From CAZGVW01 sp964529265 (GTDB lineage Bacteria; Planctomycetota; Phycisphaerae; Phycisphaerales; UBA1924): a DNA stretch of 30,788 nt. How positions within the stretch are numbered: the first letter of the stretch is position 1; every line of letters starts with the position of its first letter. The stretch covers positions 1-30,788 of the forward strand of contig CAZGVW010000080.1 of assembly GCA_964529265.1 (NCBI GenBank), given 5' to 3'. The notes under the pieces are model-generated. The model saw only the letters and a list, made by a program, of their open reading frames with translations, had not been told where the DNA came from and ran no database searches. Below, piece after piece: positions 14,285 to 22,436 of this stretch. Position numbers and translations under genes: made by a program.

Positions 14285-17048
14285 GCGCCACACTGTTTTT
14301 GTTGTTCGTTGCCTGGCCGCCGCGCTGCCTGCAGTCATGGCGCCGTGGGCCCCGGTGTGGGCTCAACGCTCCGAATCGCACGACCGAGCCCTCGATGCGG
14401 CGCTCGCCGTCGAGTCGTACCTCGAAAGCCGCGGGCTCTCCGCGCTGCTGATCGAGCACCTGTGGTCGCGCCTGCCCACCGCCGCGGCGGGCGAGAAACT
14501 GGAGATCGCCGAGCGGCTCGGCGCCTTGTATTCGGAGCGGCTCGAAACCGTGCGCGACGCCGCCGAGGCCCGCGCCATCGAGCAGAAATGCCGCGAGCTG
14601 CTTGCAGCCGCGCCGGACGCGGAGTCCTACGACCTCCGGCTGACGCTCCACCGCGCCGCGTTCAACCGCGCCGAGCGACTCATGGAGCAGTGGCGGCTGC
14701 GGCTCGTCGAGGCCGAGCAGCGCGAGGATGCGCTCCGCTCGCTCCGGGATCTCTCAGTGGATCTCGCCGCGATCGGCGCGCAGGCGCACCGCCGCGTGCA
14801 GGAGTTCGAACGGCAGGAGGAATCCGGCCGCGACCTGGACATGGATCTGATCGCGCGGCACCTCGCCGATGCGCGGCGGCATCGATCACTCGCCATGTAC
14901 CTCGCGGGCTGGGCGGACGCGATCGTGGCCGAGGCGACGAACAACGGCGCGCTCGCGTCGGAGGCGCTCAAATCCTTCGGGTGGCTGCTCAATGCGCCGC
15001 CGGGCAAGCACGCCGAGATTGAGCGGGCGCCGGCGCAACTCTTCAACTTCGAGCACGTGGCGCGGGCCGCGGTCGGCGCCGCGGTGTGCGAGGCCGTGCG
15101 ATCGAACTTCGATGTCTCCGTGCAATGGCTTGATCTCGTCGAGGACGCAGAGAACGTGCCGGAGGCGGTGCTGTCAGAGACTCCGGCGCGACGCATGACC
15201 ATATTGGCGCGCGCCGGCCGCTGGTACGACCTCACGCGCGTTGTCGAATCCCGCCGGAGTGAATCGGGCGGCACGCTCAATCCGGGCGAGGCCCGCCTGC
15301 TCGCGGCCCTGGCGCTCGAGGCGCCGGCATCGCCTCCTGCGCCGCAGGAAACCGCCACCGCGGCCCGGATGCTGACGCAGACGGCGCTTTCCGATCTGGT
15401 CGCAAGGGGGGAACTGGGGCAGGTGCTTGATCTCTCGCGCAGGTATGGCACGGCGCCGCTGGGGGCGGATGGGTTCATCGGGCGGCATGTTCGCGGGCTG
15501 CGCGCCTATGAGGAATCGCGCGAGGCGCACCGGGCCTCCCGGCTCGACGCCGATGCGCCCGCGCCCGATGGCGACCTGGCGGAGGGATATCGCGCGGCCG
15601 CGGCGCTGCTGGACGCGGCGCTCCGCGCCGACGACGCCGCGGAGTTTCCGGAGGCGGTCGCGACGACGTCGCTGCTTCGCGCGCTGGCGATCTTCTACGG
15701 CGCCGGCAGCGGCGGCGAGGCTGCCGCGAGGCTGGACGAGGCGGCGGAACTGCTGGCCGGCGCGGCCGGAGCGATCGCCGATGCCGATCGGGCGGCGGAG
15801 GCGCTCGCGCTGGCGGTGCGCGCCCTCGACCTCGCGATTGATCGGACCGGCGCGGGCGCAACGGCGCGAACGGAGCGCCGCCAGGCGCTTATCGCGAGAT
15901 TCCTCGAGGAGCATCCGGATCACGAGCGCGCCGGCCTCATGCTGTTCAAGCAGGCGACGGCGGGCGACCTTCCGCCGGATGAGGCGGTGGCGCTGCTGCT
16001 GCGGGTTTCCCAGGGGTCGCCCGCGCACGAGCCCGCGCGGCGTCAGGCCGCGAACCTGCTCTACGACCTGCGCGGGCGCGCCTCGGCCGAGCAGCGCGAC
16101 TGGGCGGCGCTGCGCTTCGCGGACGTGGCGGAGCCCTTGCTGTCGCTCGATGTCCGCCGCGCCTCGGCCGGCGATTGCGCCGCGGCGGAGCGCGGCGTGG
16201 CGCTCGGGAGGCGTCTGGCGGAGGCGCTGCTGAGCGTCGCGGCGCCGGACGCCGCCCGCGGGGAGCGCGTGCTCGACGCGATCGAGGCCGTGATGGCGTC
16301 CTGCGACCTCGATTCGGCAAAGTTCGGCGAGGAGGTCGCTTTTCGCCGCGCGCAGATTGCGCTGGCGCGCGGGGACTTAGCCGCGGCGGATCGGGCGCTC
16401 GAACGGATGCGTGCGCTCGGATCGGGCGGGGGCGCCGAGGGCGAATCGAGCGAGGCGTCGCGTGCGGCGAACCGGCTCTATTTCCGTCATGCCGCGGTGC
16501 ATTGGCGGGATGCGAGGAAACGGGGCGCGCCCGCGGAGGAACTGGCCGAGCGGGCGCAGGCCGTGGTGCGGGCGGGCGCGCAGGTGTTGCGGGACATCGA
16601 GTCGGCGCCGGGCGGGCTGGTCGATCCCGCCACGCTCTCGCTCTATGCGGCGATGGGCGAAGCCGCGGCGGACCTGTGGCATGCACAGGGCGACGAGGCG
16701 GCGCGCGATCTGGCGATCAGGATGCTCGAGCGCGTGCTCGCGGCGGAGCCGGGGAGCGCCGCCCATCTGCGGCTGCTGGCCGGGCTCGCCGCGGAGGCGG
16801 GCGACGCCGAGAAGGCCGTTGAGTGCTGGCGGCGGCTCGGGGCGGGTCTGCCATCCGGTTCGCCGGAGTGGTTCGAGGCGCGGTGCGAACTGATTGCGGG
16901 CCTGGCGCGGATCGATCCTGCGCGGGCTCGCGAAGTGCTGAATCAGCACAAGACGCTTCACCCCGACTTGGGGCCTGCGCCGTGGGGCGAGCGCCTTCGT
17001 GAACTCGATGCATCGCTTCCGCGCGCCAAGGGGGCCGGCGCGCCATGA
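14268..17048 (+). CDS. Large exported helical protein (TPR-like), unknown function
   Basis: A 926-aa protein not recognised by family. ATG 14268 lies inside the end of exbD2 and is followed by a basic then hydrophobic signal segment (FVVRCLAAALPAVMAPWAPV) with likely cleavage after VWA near residue 32. The mature part is almost entirely alanine-rich amphipathic helices, as in TPR or similar solenoids. Examples are EVAFRRAQIALARGDLAAAD and AARDLAIRMLERVLAAEPGS, then AEAGDAEKAVECW, which reads like a TPR unit. No catalytic motif is visible. It is probably a periplasmic scaffold for the ExbBD/VWA complex; TPR assignment is from pattern only. Its stop overlaps the next start (ATGA). Confidence 0.8.
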   Translation: MCRRNRRHTVFVVRCLAAALPAVMAPWAPVWAQRSESHDRALDAALAVESYLESRGLSALLIEHLWSRLPTAAAGEKLEIAERLGALYSERLETVRDAAEARAIEQKCRELLAAAPDAESYDLRLTLHRAAFNRAERLMEQWRLRLVEAEQREDALRSLRDLSVDLAAIGAQAHRRVQEFERQEESGRDLDMDLIARHLADARRHRSLAMYLAGWADAIVAEATNNGALASEALKSFGWLLNAPPGKHAEIERAPAQLFNFEHVARAAVGAAVCEAVRSNFDVSVQWLDLVEDAENVPEAVLSETPARRMTILARAGRWYDLTRVVESRRSESGGTLNPGEARLLAALALEAPASPPAPQETATAARMLTQTALSDLVARGELGQVLDLSRRYGTAPLGADGFIGRHVRGLRAYEESREAHRASRLDADAPAPDGDLAEGYRAAAALLDAALRADDAAEFPEAVATTSLLRALAIFYGAGSGGEAAARLDEAAELLAGAAGAIADADRAAEALALAVRALDLAIDRTGAGATARTERRQALIARFLEEHPDHERAGLMLFKQATAGDLPPDEAVALLLRVSQGSPAHEPARRQAANLLYDLRGRASAEQRDWAALRFADVAEPLLSLDVRRASAGDCAAAERGVALGRRLAEALLSVAAPDAARGERVLDAIEAVMASCDLDSAKFGEEVAFRRAQIALARGDLAAADRALERMRALGSGGGAEGESSEASRAANRLYFRHAAVHWRDARKRGAPAEELAERAQAVVRAGAQVLRDIESAPGGLVDPATLSLYAAMGEAAADLWHAQGDEAARDLAIRMLERVLAAEPGSAAHLRLLAGLAAEAGDAEKAVECWRRLGAGLPSGSPEWFEARCELIAGLARIDPARAREVLNQHKTLHPDLGPAPWGERLRELDASLPRAKGAGAP

Positions 17049-19936
17049 AGCAGGCCACGCCGATTCAGCGATTGCTCGGCCTGCCCGTTGGCGCGGATAC
17101 CCCGTTCGACCTGCTGGGCGTGGCGCCGGAGGAGTGCGATCCGGAGCGCGTGCAGCAGGCGCTCTCGCGGCAGTTGCAGCGGCTCTCGCGGCATCCGCAC
17201 GGGGGCGGGCCGGAGGCGGATGAAGTGCGGCTGGCGCTGCACTCCGCCGCGGCTCAACTGGCGGATCCATTCGTGCGTGCGCAACTGATGCTTCGGCTCG
17301 CGCCATCGGCCGTGCGCCCGCAGGCGCATGGTCGAGAGGCTGTCGGCGCGCAAACGCCCGGCGGCCCGCGCCCGCCTGGCGCGGGCGCGCCATCGTCGGC
17401 GATGCGGGCGTTCCGAGAATCGGCGCTGCCGCTCTTCATGGGCGGGCGAAGGCTCACTCCCGCGGGGCGGCGCCGTCTGGTGGCTCTGGCGCATGCGCAC
17501 GGCTTGTCGCTTCCGGAGGTGCGGCGGGCGCTGAGCGTGGGTGGACAGGACGCAGCGCGCCCGGCTCCGCCGCCCGCAGCGCCGCCGGCGCCGAAGACGG
17601 TGTATCAGGATTTTCAGGACGAGATGAACCGCGAGGGCGCGGCGATTACGCGGCAGATCCGCAGCGCGATCATCGGTCTTGTGGCCGTGCTTGCGCTGGT
17701 GCTGTTTCTCGTGGTGGCGATCGCCCTGACGCTCTCCGGCGGCGATGCGCGATCGCGCGAGCGGGCCGCCGCCGCCGATGCGCGGGCGCGTCCTGAGGCG
17801 GACGCCGCGGGCGGCGAGGCGCAGCCTCCTCCGGCATCGCGCGATGGTGACGTGGCTGCTGCATCCGACTCTGCCGCGGCTCCACCGCGCTTCGGCTCCG
17901 GGGGCGATCTGCTCGCGGAGCTGCGCGCCCTGCCGGCGCGCATCGTCCGTGAGCCCGGCGAAGCGGCGTGGCGCTTTGATGAGGCGGTCGGCGAACTCGC
18001 CCGCTCGTGGACTTCGCTCGATCCCGCGGCGATGAAGGCGGCGAACGAGGCCGTGGTGGAGTTTCTGTACCGCGCTGCGCCCGGCGCCGAATCGGCCGAT
18101 CGCGCACTCGCGGCTGTGGGCGCGCCGGTTGAGCGCATGTCTTCCTGGGCCGATTCCGGGGGCGGTTCCGGGGGCGCCGCGCAGGACGTTGCGCCCGCGG
18201 CGTGGTCTTATGGCGTCCTCAACCGACTCCTCCGCGAGCGCGATCTTGCGCCACCGATCCGCGTTGCCGCGGGTTCGCTCCTCGCGGACGCGCTCGGTGA
18301 AGTCGAGTCGCCGCGCGAGCATTCATTCGAAGCAGGCGTGGACGCCGGGCTTCGCGCCATGATCGATCTGCTCCCCAGAACCGCGCCCTCGCTTCGCGAA
18401 CGTGAACCCGTGGTGCTTGCGTGGCGCGAATGGCTTCGCGTCGCCGAGGCGCCTTCGCTCGGCCCCGCCGCCGCGGGGACGGCGCAGTCGCTCGCACTGC
18501 TCGCGGCTGAGCACATCCTCATCGAAGGCCCATCCCCTCGCGTCGATCAGACCACGCACCAGATTCTCGCCGTCCTCCTCGCCTCGATCGAGTGGGCGGC
18601 CGATGCCTCTGACATCGACGTGAATGGCGCGCCAACCAGCCTGGGTCAGGCGCGAATCCTCCATTGGTTCGACGACGCCCGAATCGCGACGCGCGACCTC
18701 GCCGTCGTCACCGAGTGGCTCGCCCGCGAATCGCGCGCCCCCGGCGTCGGCATCGGCCTGATCCTTCGCGAGAGCGCCGATTCATCCGAGCGCGCCCGCA
18801 AGCGCGACCAGTACGCCGCGCTCTGGGGAATGTCGGAGGCGTCTCCCTCGGACAGCGTCGAGTCCGCGTGGGCTCGTGCGGCCACGGAAGTGCTCGCCGA
18901 GGGGTCCGCAGAGGGTGGAACGGTGGCCGCACTGCGCCGCGCCGCGATGCTCGCCCGCCTGAACGAAGCCGCCGCCCGCCGCTGGCGCCAGGATCCCGCG
19001 GGCGCGTCCGCCATCCTGGCAGATCTCCGCGGGCCGATCGAAATCGCGGGTCAACCTCAGGCGGCGCCCCCGGTCGCCAGCGTTTTTGCTCCGCCGCGCC
19101 CCGATGACGGCCAATGGACCGTCATATTCCTGTCCGCCACCGGCCTCACGGCGCGACTCGAAGCCCTCGCCGCGCTCGAGCGACGAACCGATCCGCTCGG
19201 ACCCATCGATGCGGATGTGCTTGTCGAGGCGGCGATCATCAGCGGCCAATCGGAAATCCGCGACCGCGCCGAGCGCATCGTCCGCCGCCGCGCCCAGGAA
19301 GCGACCGTGCTCAACGCGATGCTCGAGGCTCTCGCTCGCGCTCCGCGCCGCGCTGCACTCTCCGACCTCGTTGAGTTCATCACAGCGAGCGACCTCCCGC
19401 CCGTCAAGGATGCGTCCTGGCCCAGCGCCGCCCGTCGCGCGCTCGTCGAGCGTCTGCTCGACCGCATCTCCGCGGGCGATGCGCTGGGCGAAGTCGATCG
19501 CCTCGCCTCGGTCATCGCCGCCGCCTACGACGGCATGCGGGCATCGGCGTCTTCCGTTGCAGGCGCCCCCGATCCAGCCGCAAGCGCATCCGCTCTGCTC
19601 ACACAATGGCGCGCCGAGGCCGAGCGTTACCCCGCATCGAAAGCCGCGGGCGTCTCGCGCCACGAACTCGATCAGCGCCTCTCCGGCCGCCTCCGCCTCG
19701 CCGCGGGCCCGCCCCAGCGCTTCGCCGCATTCCAGGTCTCCATGGCGGAGCACATGGCCGCCGTCATCGCTGCCGAGCGCCCCAGCCGCGAAGACGCTGT
19801 GACCACCGTCCTCACCGAAATGGCCGCCGCGCGACGCCGATCCCTCACCATCGGCGCTCAGATCGAATCCGTCGAGGCCGCAATCCTCCGCCTGTGGATG
19901 ATCCGCCTGGGGCTTTCCGAAGGAGACCGATCATGA
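17045..19936 (+). CDS. Single-pass membrane protein with degenerate J-like N-terminal domain
   Basis: A 963-aa protein. Residues 17-80 resemble a J domain: TPFDLLGVAPEECDPERV, then HPHGGGPEADEVRLALHSAA and LADPFVR. The essential HPD is HPH (50-52), so DnaK stimulation is unlikely. A Pro/Gly-rich linker, a second helical patch (about 120-165) and one membrane helix (about 208-230, IIGLVAVLALVLFLVVAIAL) follow. The remaining 730 residues are a helical, probably periplasmic region of unknown family, interrupted by a Gly/Ser patch (DSGGGSGGA) at the G-rich repeat 18154-18177. Starts and stops overlap neighbouring genes as ATGA. It could bridge cytoplasm and periplasm in the operon's complex. Confidence 0.8.
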   Translation: MKQATPIQRLLGLPVGADTPFDLLGVAPEECDPERVQQALSRQLQRLSRHPHGGGPEADEVRLALHSAAAQLADPFVRAQLMLRLAPSAVRPQAHGREAVGAQTPGGPRPPGAGAPSSAMRAFRESALPLFMGGRRLTPAGRRRLVALAHAHGLSLPEVRRALSVGGQDAARPAPPPAAPPAPKTVYQDFQDEMNREGAAITRQIRSAIIGLVAVLALVLFLVVAIALTLSGGDARSRERAAAADARARPEADAAGGEAQPPPASRDGDVAAASDSAAAPPRFGSGGDLLAELRALPARIVREPGEAAWRFDEAVGELARSWTSLDPAAMKAANEAVVEFLYRAAPGAESADRALAAVGAPVERMSSWADSGGGSGGAAQDVAPAAWSYGVLNRLLRERDLAPPIRVAAGSLLADALGEVESPREHSFEAGVDAGLRAMIDLLPRTAPSLREREPVVLAWREWLRVAEAPSLGPAAAGTAQSLALLAAEHILIEGPSPRVDQTTHQILAVLLASIEWAADASDIDVNGAPTSLGQARILHWFDDARIATRDLAVVTEWLARESRAPGVGIGLILRESADSSERARKRDQYAALWGMSEASPSDSVESAWARAATEVLAEGSAEGGTVAALRRAAMLARLNEAAARRWRQDPAGASAILADLRGPIEIAGQPQAAPPVASVFAPPRPDDGQWTVIFLSATGLTARLEALAALERRTDPLGPIDADVLVEAAIISGQSEIRDRAERIVRRRAQEATVLNAMLEALARAPRRAALSDLVEFITASDLPPVKDASWPSAARRALVERLLDRISAGDALGEVDRLASVIAAAYDGMRASASSVAGAPDPAASASALLTQWRAEAERYPASKAAGVSRHELDQRLSGRLRLAAGPPQRFAAFQVSMAEHMAAVIAAERPSREDAVTTVLTEMAAARRRSLTIGAQIESVEAAILRLWMIRLGLSEGDRS
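18154..18177 (+). repeat. Short GGGGGTTCC-type repeat within the J-like membrane protein gene
   Basis: Two TTCCGGGGGC units separated by GG. They encode a Gly/Ser patch in an otherwise helical region, like the inserts in the phosphohexomutase gene. Confidence 0.6.
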
Positions 19937-20823
19937 CCGCGCGAACCGCCGGATTCTTCGCTGCGGCGCTCGGCGCGCTCGCTTCATGCATCGTCGCCGC
20001 CTCCGCACCCCCACCCATCGCTGATACGAAGCAGGCCATTGAAGAGCGACTCAGCCGCTTGAATCCTGATGACCCGATGGCCTACTTCGAACTCGCCGAG
20101 GAGATCGCCTACGAGTCGCCGGATCCGCAGGGCCTCGATCTCGCCCGCCGCCTCTTTGTCCTTGCCAGCGAACTCGATCGCGCCCGCAACCCCCAGGCGC
20201 CACTCGCCGCCAGCGCCTGCCTCGCCCTGGCCGAACTCTCAACGTCCGCGGATGAGCGCCGCTGGCTCCTCGCGATCGCCCGCTCGCTCCGTGAGCGCTC
20301 CGATCCCGCCTCGTCCGCGGCAGGCCCCGAGCCGCCCGCCCTCGACGTCGCCTCGCCCGCCGCGGCGCTCGCCGAAGCCCTCGATCGCTGGCGCGCCGGC
20401 GACCACCGCCGCGCTCAAGGCCTCCTTGAACGCCCCGACGTCGCGGACCTGCTCAACCAGCACGGCTCCGTGCTCACAGGCGGGGCGCCGGGCATCATGA
20501 ACGAGTTCCGCCCCACGCTCGCCTGCCGCGAGTGCAGAAACCAGCGAATCGTGCGCTCCGATCACGATCCGGCACACCCGATGCGCCTCTGCTACACCTG
20601 CGGCGGCAATCCGGGCCCCAGACTCACCGATCAGATCCTGGTCGAGCACCTTCGCCTGGAGTCGATGCTCCTCAGCGGCGCCCAGCGCTCCTGGGCCGCT
20701 CAACTCGTCGTGGACCGCGGCGAGCCCCTGCGCGACGCCGACCCCGGCGAACTCGCGCCCTGGTTCAATATCGATCCCCGCAAATCCATCTGGCTCAACG
20801 GCGAGTGGGTGTCGCCCGGCTAA
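19933..20823 (+). CDS. Putative lipoprotein with C-terminal four-cysteine ribbon
   Basis: A 296-aa protein, last gene of the operon. ATG 19933 overlaps the previous stop (ATGA) and has AGGAGA upstream. The signal segment AGFFAAALGALASC ends in a good lipobox (LASC, Cys19). A helical part (35-175) begins with LNPDDPMAYFELAEEIAY, a TPR-like opening. A C-terminal ribbon follows with Cys198-x2-Cys201 and Cys220-x2-Cys223 (CREC, CYTC), probably binding zinc or held by disulfides outside the cytoplasm. The end (WFNIDPRKSIWLNGEW) is rich in Trp. No family was recognised. It would be the outer- or inner-membrane-anchored lipoprotein of the system. Confidence 0.78.
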   Translation: MTARTAGFFAAALGALASCIVAASAPPPIADTKQAIEERLSRLNPDDPMAYFELAEEIAYESPDPQGLDLARRLFVLASELDRARNPQAPLAASACLALAELSTSADERRWLLAIARSLRERSDPASSAAGPEPPALDVASPAAALAEALDRWRAGDHRRAQGLLERPDVADLLNQHGSVLTGGAPGIMNEFRPTLACRECRNQRIVRSDHDPAHPMRLCYTCGGNPGPRLTDQILVEHLRLESMLLSGAQRSWAAQLVVDRGEPLRDADPGELAPWFNIDPRKSIWLNGEWVSPG

Positions 20824-21289
20824 GCGCCTCAGCCGGGCGCTCAACGAACCGCCGCTTTCGCTCAAGCAGGTCAAGCACGTCTTCCACGGCCTGCTTGCTG
20901 TTCACGTCCCACACGGCCCAGTGCGTCTGGCCGACGCGCCGGGCGGCCACGAGGCCCTCGGTGACGTGCTTCTTCAGCCGGTTGATCGGCAGCGAGCCGA
21001 TCATCTCGCTCGTGATCGGCGCCGCGATCCGCGGCATCGTCGGATCCGGCACGAGATACGCCCACGGCCGCTCGGCATCCCCCGGCGTGCGGTAGACGAG
21101 CGACCACCGCCAGGAAACGCCCTGCCACTCAACCGTTTCCTGCGCATCGGGGATCGCGAGCAGCCGTTCGCGCGCAAACTCAATCAGCCGCGCGACTTGC
21201 TTGTTGCACGAATCGCGCAGGTCAGCCACCGTGGGCTTCCGGAACCGATTCTCCCAAGGCAATCGCGTCTTGACGTTCGAGTAGACCAT
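20795..21289 (-). CDS. Conserved-looking protein of unknown function
   Basis: A 164-aa soluble protein with a natural composition: IEFARERLLAIPDAQETVEW, then QGVSWRWSLVYR and AYLVPDPTMPRIAAPI. The C-terminal half is helical and basic (INRLKKHVTEGLVAARR, LDLLERKRRF). The pattern loosely recalls small YdhG/DUF1801-type proteins, but I cannot assign it. ATG 21289 (MVYSNVKTR) is preferred; the frame is open to 21418, but the extra part is Gly/Arg-rich and crosses a likely promoter. Its 3' end overlaps the end of the lipoprotein gene by 29 bases, tail to tail. Confidence 0.65.
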   Translation of the reverse strand: MVYSNVKTRLPWENRFRKPTVADLRDSCNKQVARLIEFARERLLAIPDAQETVEWQGVSWRWSLVYRTPGDAERPWAYLVPDPTMPRIAAPITSEMIGSLPINRLKKHVTEGLVAARRVGQTHWAVWDVNSKQAVEDVLDLLERKRRFVERPAEALSRATPTRR

Positions 21290-21337
21290 CGCTCGCGGAC
21301 ACACTCCCGCACGAAACCCGAAAACCGCAACACATAG

Positions 21338-21343
21338 AGTATA
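21338..21343 (-). promoter_or_regulatory. Possible -10 element (TATACT) for the 20795-21289 gene
   Basis: TATACT on the minus strand lies about 50 bases upstream of the ATG at 21289, in a local A/T-rich island within the divergent spacer to the receiver gene. No good -35 box is spaced from it. Confidence 0.3.
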
Positions 21344-21479
21344 GGACCCCATCCAGCCCAATTTCGAGCCTCCCCGGGCGATTCCCCGGTGCCTCCACCC
21401 GGCGTTCACCCCAGGCAAACAATTCCCTCCCTGCCGGGTACTATCCAGACCGGCTCAGGAGGTCACCTAGGAGATGGGC

Positions 21480-21980
21480 ATGAGTGGAACGGGAAGCGGC
21501 GCGCCGCCGCAGGCAGTGGGGGAGGAGCCCGCCCTGCCCGAGATCGATCTCGCCTCGGCCACCATCCTGCTCGTGGACGACAACGAGCAGAATCTCGAAC
21601 TCCTCCAGGCCTATCTCGAGGATCTGGGCTGCACCCTCCGCAGCGCCACCGATGGCGTCGCGGCCATCGCCGATGTCGAGCAAACTCCGCCGGACATCAT
21701 TCTGCTCGACGTCATGATGCCGCGGATGAGCGGCTTTCAGGTCTGCTCCAAGATCAAGTCCGATCCCGCCACGCGCGATATCCCGGTGATCATGGTCACC
21801 GCCCTCAACGAAGTGGGGGACGTCGAGCGGGCCGTCGAGTCCGGCGCAGACGATTTCCTCACCAAGCCCGTCCACCGGCTCGAACTCGTGACCCGCGTCC
21901 GCTCGCTCCTGCGCGTTCGGCTCCTCAAGAAGCAGCTGGAGGAGACGCTGAAGGAGATGAAGCGCCTCCGCGATGCGTGA
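21480..21980 (+). CDS. Stand-alone response regulator receiver protein
   Basis: CheY-like receiver of 166 aa with no output domain. Counting from the chosen start, the acidic pair is Asp33-Asp34 (LLVDDNEQN), the phosphoacceptor is Asp77 (ILLDVMMP), the switch Thr is 107 (MVTALNEV) and the conserved Lys is 129 (FLTKPV). A short disordered N-terminus (about 25 aa) and a C-terminal coiled coil (LLKKQLEETLKEMKRLRDA) flank the domain. The receiver is of the kind found in PleD and hybrid kinases. Two starts compete: ATG 21474, with AGGAGG 11 bases upstream, and ATG 21480, with AGGAG six bases upstream; the latter is chosen. No cognate histidine kinase lies nearby. Confidence 0.92.
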   Translation: MSGTGSGAPPQAVGEEPALPEIDLASATILLVDDNEQNLELLQAYLEDLGCTLRSATDGVAAIADVEQTPPDIILLDVMMPRMSGFQVCSKIKSDPATRDIPVIMVTALNEVGDVERAVESGADDFLTKPVHRLELVTRVRSLLRVRLLKKQLEETLKEMKRLRDA

Positions 21981-21998
21981 GCGTCCGGCGGCCTGCGA

Positions 21999-22271
21999 TC
22001 AGTCGCGCCGCTGCCTTCCGATGATTCCAGGCGTGTCCGCCGGGCGAATCCATCCGCGGTCCGCGCCGCCCCTCGGGCCCGCCGCGACAGCCAGGTGCTC
22101 CAGATACAGCCGCAGCGCCGCCACCGTGAAGCCCTCCACGTGCCGCCTCGTCGCGCTCGGGTTCTGGCTCTGAATCCGCCTGAACAACTCCTCCCGCACC
22201 GGCGCCAGCGACTCGGAATCGGCAATCGTGATCACGGGTCGGCGCTTGAGGCCGAGGGAGACGGCGACCAT
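21999..22271 (-). CDS. Small 90-aa protein, unknown function
   Basis: Not recognised by family. ATG 22271-22269 has AGGAG eight bases upstream, one of the better ribosome-binding sites in the window. The N-terminal 60 residues look folded (MVAVSLGLKRRPVITIADSE, then VREELFRRIQSQNPSATRRH and AALRLYLEHLAVAA), with a beta strand followed by two helices. The tail is Gly/Arg-rich. The same frame continues open upstream to 22652, antisense to the next gene, but that part is not credible. A strong hairpin lies 36 bases before the start. The receiver gene converges on it 18 bp away. Reality moderately supported; function unknown. Confidence 0.6.
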   Translation of the reverse strand: MVAVSLGLKRRPVITIADSESLAPVREELFRRIQSQNPSATRRHVEGFTVAALRLYLEHLAVAAGPRGGADRGWIRPADTPGIIGRQRRD

Positions 22272-22306
22272 GCGGCGGACTCCTGGGAGGGAACTTCTCG
22301 AACACA

Positions 22307-22341
22307 CGCGAGCCGGCGCGCCCACCGGGCGCCGGCTCGCG
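22307..22341. repeat. 13-bp perfect inverted repeat (hairpin) in divergent spacer
   Basis: CGCGAGCCGGCGC and GCGCCGGCTCGCG flank a 9-base loop. It lies 36 bases upstream of the 90-aa gene's start and about 95 bases before the 22437 gene. In the minus-strand mRNA it would sit just above the ribosome-binding site. As DNA it could be an operator. There is no T-run. Confidence 0.7.
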
Positions 22342-22436
22342 CGCGGGAAGGTTGATCGGCCCCCTCCGCGGCTGGCCGTGAACGTGTAAGACCGCCGGAC
22401 GTGGCGATGCCCCCGATCGCACCGTAGGCTCACGCC

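Noticed and set aside
19606..19932. Longer 405-aa version of the last operon gene
   Set aside because: The extra 109 residues are Arg/Pro-rich and lie inside the preceding gene; ATG 19933 has AGGAGA and is followed by a lipoprotein signal.
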